Source of the DNA: Bugula neritina
Taxonomy: Eukaryota; Bryozoa; Gymnolaemata; Cheilostomatida; Bugulidae
Direction: 5' to 3'
DNA: 64,000 bases
NCBI GenBank assembly: GCA_964035545.1
Contig: OZ037772.1
Span: forward strand, 2,860,501-2,924,500
Shown: one piece after another, positions 55,201-64,000 of the stretch
Layout: every line of letters starts with the position of its first letter
Numbering within the stretch: position 1 is the stretch's first letter
The notes under the pieces: model-generated
Databases searched by the model: none
What the model was told of the DNA's origin: nothing
The model's input: the letters and a program-made list of their open reading frames with translations, nothing else
Made by a program: the position numbers and the translations under genes

Positions 55201-58200
55201 GAAGTGTGTTCCAAGTGTCACCAGATATTCTGTATGAGATGTGATATGAGGACTGGCTGTAAGGATAAGACAGGTATTTACTTGCTGTTTCTATTTCTGT
55301 AGAAAGAAACTGGGAAATATTACAAGAACCTGTTTATTATTTTATTATTAAAGTGAGTTATGCAACAGTAAAAGAGGAAGTCAGTTTGTCAGCATTAGGG
55401 TTTGTGTGAGACAGAAGTGGATAGTGCAGGAGTTGATATTCTCACTGTTATGTTGAATATTTAGTATATTTCATCCTTCAAGTGTCTGTTTCCTTGATAA
55501 GATGGTATAGGCATAGCTTTAACTCAGTGGTGTCTCACCTTCTTCATACCATCCTCCTTTTTATGATTATTTTCTATTAAGTTTTCCGCCTTTTTGATAA
55601 AATTGTAATTTCATTTATAAAGAAAATCTGGGACAGGTTGTTTTCCTAATAATTCATTGAATGTAGAAAAAAGCAGCTAGAGTAGAGTGAATATTAGACA
55701 CATGGATGTAGAAGTAAACTTAGATTGTAGAGTGTAATGTGGATAAATAAATGAACTACATAAAATGAAGGAGTTATAATTATACATATTCATGTAACCT
55801 GGAACACAAGGCAAGAGCTCAAAAAGCTGGTAACAAACTCTGTGAAATTTTAGAAATGAAAACCCCTAAAAAACTCAAATTTCCTGTGAAGGGGAAATTC
55901 CCCAAGGTTGAGAGCCACTGCTTTAATTTTTTCAACTATTTCATTCCAAGTGCAGTGATTAATGAGCTAACCTCTGACATCTTTCTAGTCCAAGTTCAAC
56001 TGTCTATAGTTATTACATAGTATGTGTGTAGTGATACATCATCAACCTGTAGGTACAAGTAGCAGGTGTAGAATAAGTACAATATCACATCTATAATAAT
56101 GTTTTTATAAATAGTGTGATTTTATGTATACAGAGGAGACAGTAGCATCCCATGACTTGGCATCTTTGAGTGATTTGTCTTGTGAGTTACGAGAAAGTCT
56201 GACTGGTGGAATAGAGACTCTGTCTGAGAAAGTTGCAAAGTTGAATGACATCTCAAAGGATGCCTGGAAAGAACTGAGTAAAATAGAAGATGAAGTGAAG
56301 AAGATGGTTGCCAGAGTAAACGCTGTAGCTGACGCTCAGGTATGCTGACATGGTGATGCCATGTAATATTATTTCTGTTTGTCTGAAATTGGAATTTGCA
56401 TTTGGTCTTTGAGTTGTAATCAGAAATGAATTTCATTTGCCACTAGAATTAACTGGCCATTAAAGTATTATCATTCTGTGTACAAGTAGCAGTAGTCATT
56501 CATCACATGTTACTCAGTGCAGAGGAACCTGTCAATACAGATGACTCACTCATCCTTCTGCAACTGTCAATCACTCACACACAGAGGTTGGCTGGGTGAG
56601 TGATTGACAGGTGTCAGGAGGAGGAGACTAGTCACGTGATGTACTAGCTCTCTGCTGTGTATAGAGTGTCACGTGACTGAGTCATTGTCCACTCAGTGGG
56701 TGATCTGTCACTTTCATTTCCAGTGTAGAGGTTGTGAGGTACAGATGTGGTTACACTGTGTTACTATTTATTAGATAGAAAAGATTAGAAAGAGAGCTAC
56801 AAACCTGAGGCTAGAAATATATGGATATTTGAAGAGCTGCACACAGATAGTGGATAATTATAGAATAGAGCTGGCCTTGAGTAAGACAATGGGCAGACAG
56901 TCTCTGCTGGACATAGTACAACATGCAGTTGATAAGTTCAATGATGCAGGGATTGTGAGAGACTACAAAGAGCTGAGTGAGAAGGTGGAAAAGGCGTCAG
57001 ATATTGGTGTAATAGAGAAGTGTGTACTTCCAGACAGCATCTTGTTACCAACATGTAGGTGGAGTCTATAAATAGTAACACTAACTATAAATAACTTTCT
57101 GCTTGTAATCATGTGAGTTGTTTTCACTGAATATTTGAATAGTAGAATAAGTAGATAGAGTTTATTTATTAGAGAATTGAGTTTTGTTCTACTCTCACAT
57201 TATGAGACATTTCTGCAGTGTTTCAGAGTTTATGGTGTATAAGTGAGCTGCTAAACTGTGTTATGCTGACTACCTGCTGTCAGTATTAACAAGATATTCT
57301 CACTTAGACCTGTGCATCACGTAGCAACTTGTAGTAACTACAGACTGCTTGTATTTAAAACATTTTTTTATTTCAAGTTTGAAAAGCTGTTCCCTACTTC
57401 TTCAGGTGATGAGATTCTCAAATTATAGAATTGTTATTTTGTTGTTCCAGTCAGTGAAGACAGTCTGGGACTGAAGCTGCTGCAGCCACCATCTTCTCTC
57501 CAGTCTGATGGACTTCCTGTACGTGACTCGTGTTTCACAGTAAACATCTCAGCTGATGGACATCTTATGTGTTGGACATGGGGAGGTGTAGAAGTAATAA
57601 ATAGAGACACTCTGGATACTATCAGCTCAGTGAAACACACCAACACTACAGGGTGGGGGGAGATAATCCAACCTGAAGGGGTGATGGTTGGCATCTGGTA
57701 TAACATAGAGGAGGAAACAGCTGAAGCCTCACTTCTTGATCCGAACTCCTTTGAGAAGACTCGCTCCCTCTACAAGCAGCCATTAGGTGTACCTGCTTAC
57801 TATAGAATAGCTCAGCACGACTCACTGCTCTATATTGTAGACATGATAGAGAAACAGCTGGTAGTCTGTAATCTAGTTGACAATAAAATACAGAAGTTCC
57901 CACTTCCTGAGATGGAGAACCCTCTACCTGTATGCATCCTCCCAGACTCATCTCTCCTCATTGGAGACCGTGCTGCAGATGGTAAAGTGAGAAGATATAA
58001 AGTGGAGAACACAACTCTCACTCTAATGTGGGAGTTTCCTCACATCTCACATCCATCTGGTATTTCCTTTGATCCAACATCTGAACTGATTCACATCTGT
58101 ACACTGGAAGGACCTCTCCTCATCCTCTCACTTGAAGGTAAATACTCTGTTTATTATAGTAAGTTTAGTTGTTTTATATATAATTATGTTGTAGTAAACA

Positions 58201-59271
58201 ATATATTTTAATAATTAACAGTAAACAACTTCCACTCATAAGATATATTATGATATTGTTAGTATTTATCAAGTCACTGATATTATTTTTAGCTAAAAGT
58301 TATGTAATAAAGACTGTAACATGCTGATAGTAGATGTTATATTCTTCATCACATGACTTGTAGCTAATAATAATATTATTGAATAATACTGCCTCCCTAC
58401 AATAAGTTTATTTCCAGCTGCAGTAACATGCAGGATGTAAGCACAGGTAGAAGTGTATATTATATTGTATAGGTTTAAGGTGTACTCTGTGTAGTGTGCA
58501 GTGAGCTCTTAGTAAACTCTCTATTCAGTCTTCCTTTCCAAGGGTTCACCTGGTAGAGTAGAGAATAGGGACTCCACACTGCTGAGTGAGTTGGTGCTGC
58601 AAGGGGTTTAAAACCACCTATCAGCATGTCTAGTTAGTATACTATGCAAGTGTTTTACAGTAATTTTAGAGGTGCTCAGTCTAACAACTGTACAGACTGC
58701 CAGCTACACATGAGTTATGAGTTGTAGTTTGACTTCAGTCTAGTGCTGCTATTGTTTTGGTCATCAGATAATTTAAATGTTAATAATTTGATACTTTTTG
58801 ACTGCCATTACTGAGACTATGTAATTTGATGATGGCTGGTAGAGCAGTGTTTGCTGGTGGGACTCAGGTGGCTGTGGTTGGTTCTTGTCAAGTATTTAAT
58901 ATGTGATAATGTTGGAGTAGCTGCAGTATTATTAGAAGTAGACACGTGGGTGTGTTCTTGCTCAGAGCCACAGGCTAAGTTTATGGGTCAAGGTCAATAT
59001 TGTTGTATAACGAGACACTGTTTTCTATTTGAGTATTTACTTCATGCATGTAACCTGCTTAGTTGCATCTTTAAAGGCAGTCTGTCTGTTTCTCTCAATA
59101 CACACCAACTGATACAATATGATGCTATTATTTACAGGTCAACTGGTGCTTACTGTTCCCAGAGAAAGTCTTGGTGTTAGTGACTGGGTGTTTGACATTG
59201 CTGCGTATAACAGAGACACAGTGTTTTTAGCATGTGTAGATGGTCTGAGGAGATACACAATAAAATACTAA
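52288..59271 (+). CDS. TRIM-type protein: RING, two B-boxes, coiled coil, beta-propeller-like C-terminus
   Basis: Seven exons: 52288-52469, 54706-54886, 55084-55273, 56134-56339, 56775-57054, 57451-58137, 59138-59271. All have AG/GT borders, all phases agree, and they total 1860 bases (619 aa plus stop). The RING is C17, C20, C35, H37, C40, C43, C57, C60 (C3HC4). B-box 1 has C95, C98, C108, C116, H119 and H123. B-box 2 has C151, H154, C163, C166, C171 and C174. About 195-300 is coiled coil. From about 347 a repeated pattern (VNISADGHLMCWTWGGVEVI, SLLIGDRAADGKVRRY, FLACVDGLRRYTIKY) suggests a WD/NHL-like propeller. TRIM proteins are usually ubiquitin E3 ligases, with the RING recruiting E2 and the C-terminus binding substrate. 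An AATAAA lies at 59449-59454. The exact subfamily is not resolved. Confidence 0.88.
52777..53288. mobile_element. hAT-type MITE family 2 in TRIM intron 1
   Basis: 512 bp with ends CAGTGGTTCCCAACCTTG and CAGGTTGGGAACCACTG, flanked by TGTTAGAG and TGTTGAAT (5 of 8 match). No transposase frame. Confidence 0.75.
55525..55920. mobile_element. hAT-type MITE family 2 in TRIM intron 3
   Basis: 396 bp with ends CAGTGGTGTCTCACCTT and AAGGTTGAGAGCCACTG and the 8-bp duplication CTTTAACT/CTTTAATT (55517-55524, 55921-55928). Related to the copies at 52777 and 48950. Confidence 0.8.
56564..56610. repeat. Perfect 15-bp inverted repeat in TRIM intron 4
   Basis: CTGTCAATCACTCAC (56564-56578) and GTGAGTGATTGACAG (56596-56610) with a 17-base loop. 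Confidence 0.9.
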
Positions 59272-59448
59272 ACTTATCAGCTACAGTCTACTAATAATCA
59301 GCTCAGTGAGGTACTGAGAGATAAATTGGATAATATTTGTCATCAACATAATTATATTCATTACAATTCATCAATACACACACTCTGTATTTATAGTTGG
59401 ATATGAGATGTTTTACTGTATCAAATATATGTTGCTATTTTACCATCT

Positions 59449-59454
59449 AATAAA
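59449..59454 (+). terminator. Poly(A) signal of the TRIM gene
   Basis: AATAAA about 180 bases after the TAA stop at 59269-59271, followed by a T/G-rich stretch. Confidence 0.6.
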
Positions 59455-59459
59455 GTTTA

Positions 59460-59989
59460 TTTGTTAGTGAAAACATAGTCTGTTTTCATGCCTCATTAGC
59501 TTTAGTTCAAGTTGAGTTTGGTTAGTAAAAATAATCTATACTGGAGCAGTAACTGTAAATGACTTGTTTGTGGGAGAATTTATTCACTGAATTGACATGC
59601 AGGTGCAAGTACCTCCAACATGACTAAGTAAATTTATTCCAACCATTCATAATAATATACATTCCATTGCTGTGTACAACAGCATTGAGTAGCCAATCAA
59701 ATTGTTTCTTGTCACGCAATCAGGAATCTGATAAATAATATATAAGGCAATCAACTAGATATAAACACTGTATTACTCTACACATGAGCTGTCTATGATA
59801 CAGCTGTTTTGTAAACTGTGTGTAATTTGATGAGTTTAGTTCAATTGGTTGCAGTTTAATTATGACATGTTCCCCATTCACCTGGTAGAAATACCTTGTG
59901 TGCACAGACAAGTTGTAATGACTAACAGAAACTTTTTCAGTAGGTTCCAGTTCATCTTGAATATAATAGTACAGCTTGTTGTCATTTGG
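59460..59989. other. Intergenic DNA, no gene seen
   Basis: AT-rich. A minus-strand frame at 59720-59911 has no domain. Confidence 0.5.
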
Positions 59990-60495
59990 TCTCCATAGTA
60001 TTGATGGTACACTACCTTGTTTGGCCTTAATATTATAGATGGTATATTACCTTGTTTGGCCTCAATAGTATTGTTGGTAGACTACCTTGTTTAGCCTCAC
60101 TAGTATTGATGGTACACTACCTTGTCTGGCCTTAATATTATAGATGGTACATTACCTTGTTTGGCCTCAATAGTGTTGATGGTACACTACCTTGTTTGGC
60201 CTCAATAGTATTGGTGGTAGACTACCTTGTTTGGCCTCAATAGTATTGATGGTATACTACCTTGTTTGGCCTCAATAGTATTGGTGGTAGACTACCTTGT
60301 TTGGCCTCAATAGTATTGATGGTATACTACCTTGTTTAGCCTCAATAGTGTTGATGGTAGACTACCTTGTTTGGCCTCAATAGTATTGATGGTATACTAC
60401 TTTGTTTGGCCCTAATAGTATAGATGGTACACTACCTTGTTTGGCCCTAATAGTATAGATGGTACACTACCTTGTTTAGCCTCAATAGTCTTGCT
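59990..60495 (+). repeat. 35-bp minisatellite
   Basis: About 14 copies of GGTACACTACCTTGTTTGGC plus CTCAATAGTATTGAT, with variant bases (TATAC/TAGAC) arranged in blocks. Confidence 0.95.
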
Positions 60496-61850
60496 AACAG
60501 CACAACTTACAAGATTCAACTAATTTAACTTGTTGAGATTTACATGAATATAATACATATGAAATGTGAAAATAGCATTAAAAGTCAAGCAAGGAATTCA
60601 CATGTTGACACAATTATATACTTTCACTTGAAGGTAAGCTTGATGAACCAATATGAACTGTTCACAGAGTTTACTGTGTAGGATTTGCACCTAGAATATT
60701 TAGTTACATCAGAGCTAAGTGAAAAATCTAACAGTTGATTTATTCTGTTGAGTATTGATCTTATTACCCAACTTCACCCTTTTTACTGTAGAGTTTGTTG
60801 ATGTAAGTTCACTTAATTAAACTATTCTCATGCAAGGGGTGGGGGTGGAATATTATTGTGAATTTATGCTTTACTTGTTATTATAGGGTCTATTTAGGCA
60901 AAGCTATTTCACCAGGTTTGTGATTGCTAACACTTTATTCTATTTATTTCAAGATACTAATAAAACTGTACAACTATCAAAAACACGTTCCATAATAAAA
61001 GAGAGAATATACAAGACTTTACAATAACAATTCCAAGTGCTCTCTGCCTGCTAGTCAAATAGACTAGGGCCCACTACAAGTATTCAGCTCCGCCTACTAC
61101 TAATTATTAACAGTCACTGATTGGCCATCACGATGGCACCATCACACTAGTTGATCTGCATGCTGCAAAATGCATCATGTCCTCTAGTTAAAGTGTGTGC
61201 ACGGAGTTATCATTTCGATATAATAACATAATATACAAAATCTCTGCAATATGCCACCTGGGATATCTGTATGATAAACTTAACCAATCAACTAGCAGCA
61301 TCTTCACTATTCAATGAAATTATCAAACTATATTATTTAACTGTAACATTATCCTAGTGAAACCTCTCAACTGTTCCTCCTATTCACTAATCATCAAATT
61401 ATTCTCCTCTACCAAATCAATACATTGTGCAGACTCCATATTTAATCTCCTCTACATACAGTTTATATTCCAGCTATCAGAGTCATGATTCTACATCACA
61501 TGAATGTTCTCTACTTTAACAAGAGAATAGCCAACTATAAAAACCTGCTATAGCACACAATATAGCAACCTGTTATAACATGACACACAGTACATCAATA
61601 TTCATTCACTACACAAAATATCTCAATACACATAACAACTGGAGCTGCTGAAGTTCAATGGCTTATACAAGTTGAATTGAACAAAACACTACGTTGTTCT
61701 TCAGCATATCAACTAGTATGAGTAGTGTGGAGAGATCTTTTATATATATAAAAACTTGTGTTTGAAGGAAATATTAAATTATATTATTCCTCTTAGCATC
61801 ACATGTAGCATGAATATCAACTTATAGTTAGTGAGTTACTAGAAGTTTCT
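60496..61850. other. Intergenic or intronic DNA, no exon recognised
   Basis: AT-rich; no protein frame was recognised on either strand. It may lie downstream of the minus-strand valyl-tRNA synthetase gene or inside it. Confidence 0.45.
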
Positions 61851-61921
61851 TTGTAACGGAAACCAGTCCGGGTTCCCCTGCAGTTCCATCTCAACGAGTC
61901 TGGCCTGAGCTGAGGTCACCG
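61851..61921 (-). CDS. Possible terminal exon on the minus strand, unassigned
   Basis: After GACCTCAG the minus strand reads AQARLVEMELQGNPDWFPLQ and reaches TAG within a few codons. Codon use is GC-richer than its surroundings. It does not resemble the usual end of valyl-tRNA synthetase, so its gene is unknown. Confidence 0.3.
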
Positions 61922-62213
61922 CATGATGACATCATTCACTAGGTTCTTCTTGGTGTCTGGAAATTTTCTACCAGTTACTCCAGTGACTGAAAATGAAGTA
62001 CTAATACCAGTGACTCGGTCTCAAACTTACTTACTGAGTCATTGTGATTATTAGTTGATGACTTAATGTTTTAGTGAAGTTATAGTTATAGTTAACTTAT
62101 AGTCCTACTGACACTAATAGCTAATGTGCCATTCAGTCTCATCTTCATTCTCAGTAATTGTAATACTGATATTAAGACTAACTAACGCCTAATGCTAAGT
62201 TCAACTACTAATT

Positions 62214-62310
62214 ATTACACTACTAGTACTACTACTACTACTAGAAGTAGTGGTGGTGGCGGTAGCGGTAGCAGTAGTAATGGGAGTACTAGTATTATTA
62301 GTAGTAGTAT

Positions 62311-62352
<42 letters not shown>

Positions 62353-62394
62353 TAGTACTAGTAGTAGTAGTAGTAGTATTAGTAGTAGTATGAC
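62214..62394 (+). repeat. (AGT)n/(ACT)n trinucleotide repeat
   Basis: Imperfect AGT repeats with GGT variants. The Ser-rich and Thr-rich open frames on either strand come from the repeat. Confidence 0.95.
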
Positions 62395-62526
62395 AGCGCT
62401 TCTTCATAGGATCTGCCAGTCACCCAGTAGTTGTTGTCACTAAACTATGTAAAATATATAGAGGTTAAAAGGTCACTAAACTATGTGAAATATATAGAGG
62501 TCAAGAGGTCACCAGACTATCACCAA

Positions 62527-62690
62527 CTTTCCATGTACCAATCTCAGATCGATCTCAGCGAGATCGATCCATGGAAAGACGCCAAAGATCGATCTCCGTC
62601 GATCTGAGCTGGTCGGTCTGTGGAGCTCGAACTCAGATCGATCTCATGTCAATAAGACCATGGAAAGACACCAGATCGACCTGAGAAGTA
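62527..62690. repeat. Palindromic cluster with AGATCGATCT motifs
   Basis: CTTTCCATG (62527-62535) and CATGGAAAG (62570-62578) form arms around CAGATCGATCTC/GAGATCGATC. Further CAGATCGATCTCA and CCATGGAAAGAC copies follow up to about 62690. It looks like a compound inverted-repeat element of unknown type. Confidence 0.7.
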
Positions 62691-62970
62691 GAAAAAGACT
62701 GCGTGCTACAATGTTGTCTGCTAATAAAAATGATAACTTATTGATAATTACTAAGCAAAGTATTAAATAATCATGATAGCCGCCTTTTCAGATGCCAAAA
62801 CTTTGACTTTCAGTACAATGATTAAGAAAACTCAATTATATGCAGAAGAAGGTAAAAAAAAATGGGAGAATTTAAATTGAGTTCAAATGACTATATTAAA
62901 ACTCAGTTTCATAAGCTATTTCCTTTGTAATTTTAAGCCTAACAGTCCTGTAAGTTTATTAATAATCTGC

Positions 62971-63170
62971 AAGGGCCACACCCACTCCCGAAAGGGCCAC
63001 ACCCACTCCAGAAAGGGCCACACCCACTCTAGAAAGGGTCACACCCACTCCAGAAAGGGTCACACCCACTCCAGAAATGGCCACACCCACTCCGGAAAGA
63101 GCCACACCCACTCTAGAAAGGCCACACCTACTACAGAAAGGGCCACACCCACTTCAGAAATGGCCACATT
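62971..63170 (+). repeat. 21-bp minisatellite
   Basis: About nine copies of AGGGCCACACCCACTCCAGA plus A. The resulting GHTHSRK peptide repeat is a by-product. Confidence 0.95.
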
Positions 63171-63284
63171 AGAGGGAATTCATAGTTTATCAACATAAAC
63201 ATAGTCTGTGGTAAATATTAGGTCTGTGCTAAACCCACTTGCTTTCTGTAAATAACACCAGACAAAATGAAGAATGACTCATAC

Positions 63285-63446
63285 CTCAGCCTTAGGTTGC
63301 CCCTGGATCTGCACAAAGTAGGCTGGTATTCTGTGCCCCCACCATAGCTGTCTGGAGATACACCAGCCCTTGGAGTTCCTCAGCCATTTGTACCAAGTGA
63401 CTGTGTGATAGTCTGGTATGATCTTTAGCTTGCCTGATTCTACTAC
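63285..63446 (-). CDS. Valyl-tRNA synthetase, one internal exon
   Basis: A 162-base minus-strand exon (54 codons) between AATGCAG and GTATGA encodes [20 protein letters not shown] followed by [35 protein letters not shown] is the signature of class I valyl-tRNA synthetases, located after the editing domain in the returning Rossmann fold. The enzyme charges tRNA-Val in the cytosol or mitochondria. Upstream exons lie beyond the right edge of the window. The downstream exons, including the KMSKS region, were not seen between 59.5 and 63.2 kb, so the gene may be broken here or have a long intron. Confidence 0.85.
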
Positions 63447-63454
63447 CTGCATTA

Positions 63455-63735
63455 TACATTCTATACTATAGATATACTATGCTATAGATATACTATGCTA
63501 TAGATATACTATACTATAGATATACTATGCTATAGATATACTATGCTATAGATATACTATGCTATAGATATACTATGCTATAGACATACTATACAGTACT
63601 AATATATATACTACACAGTACCAATATATTATATACTATACACAGTACTAATATATATACTATACAGTACTAATATATTATATACTATACAGTACTAATA
63701 TATATACTACACAGTACTAATATATATATACTAAT
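63455..63735 (+). repeat. 16-bp and AT-rich tandem repeats in the synthetase intron
   Basis: TATAGATATACTATGC repeats (about 63460-63595) followed by AGTACTAATATATATACTA-type repeats to 63735. Confidence 0.9.
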
Positions 63736-64000
63736 TGTGAAACAGCCAAAATAGGAAAATAAGACCTTGTAGTGCAGTGAGCAAGGCAAGTTCAAGCCAT
63801 ACAACTTTAACATGTTGCATTACAGAAGAAAGACCTGCTTCATTTTGGTAAACAACTATAAGTAATATTGGGAGTTACGCCACCTATGAGTAACAACATG
63901 GAGTTGTGTTTCTTTTCATAAACGCAAAAAGGTAAAAATTACTTGTTTCTTCAAGGTAGCATAACTCCTAATTGTGTGACATATTTCTAAGTTGAAATGG
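63736..64000. other. No feature seen to the window edge
   Basis: AT-rich sequence, presumably intron of the minus-strand valyl-tRNA synthetase gene. Confidence 0.4.

Noticed and set aside
59990-60495. CRISPR-like regular array
   Set aside because: There are no unique spacers; the whole 35-bp unit repeats, and the genome is eukaryotic. It is a minisatellite.
62192-62443. Ser-rich and Thr-rich open frames
   Set aside because: Translation of an AGT/ACT trinucleotide repeat on either strand.
62887-63198. Open frame with GHTHSRK repeats
   Set aside because: Product of the 21-bp minisatellite; a multiple of three keeps it open.

Overview
This is an AT-rich, intron-bearing metazoan window. Split exons with GT/AG borders, poly(A) signals, a TRIM gene, a KIF14-like kinesin, fibrillar-collagen C-propeptide exons, a valyl-tRNA synthetase exon, LTR and LINE elements, a Penelope-like fragment and hAT-type MITEs all point to an invertebrate animal. 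A sponge or another early-branching animal fits, but nothing in the window proves it.

Layout. (1) 1-5071 is AT-rich and mostly non-coding, with two short unassigned coding-like frames at 3.3-3.9 kb and a large hairpin at 1246-1342. (2) 5072-10335 (minus) and 13415-16669 (plus) are two LTR elements of one Ty3/gypsy-like family. They have 352-bp LTRs, a primer site matching tRNA-Leu and 4-bp target duplications. Neither has reverse transcriptase, RNase H or the integrase core. Both keep a downstream zinc-finger/coiled-coil ORF that seems to be made by splicing. A CR1-like LINE tail lies between them. (3) 17.9-28.1 kb holds a 26-bp satellite interrupted by a solo LTR of the same family (18032-18361) and by a second LTR element (20184-27903). 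That element carries one 1335-codon frame, Gag fused to an envelope-like glycoprotein, followed by a TGA CTA stop context and then an in-frame aspartic protease. No RT or integrase is present. This is the most unusual object in the window. (4) 28.1-47.1 kb has Cys-rich and collagenous exons in two copies (about 29.9-31.9 and 43.4-45.5 kb), with the 3' part of a KIF14-like kinesin on the minus strand between them. The second collagen copy ends in a fibrillar collagen C-propeptide. Both collagen copies and the kinesin show frame lesions. (5) 47.8-52.2 kb is intergenic with a Penelope-like fragment, a 17-bp microsatellite and MITEs. (6) 52288-59271 is a full seven-exon TRIM-type gene of 619 aa with every splice phase consistent. 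(7) 59.5-64 kb holds minisatellites and one exon of cytosolic-type valyl-tRNA synthetase on the minus strand.

The host genes show no functional link to each other. The coherent story is in the mobile elements: three LTR retroelements without their own polymerase, each keeping long open frames, two families of which went into the same satellite.
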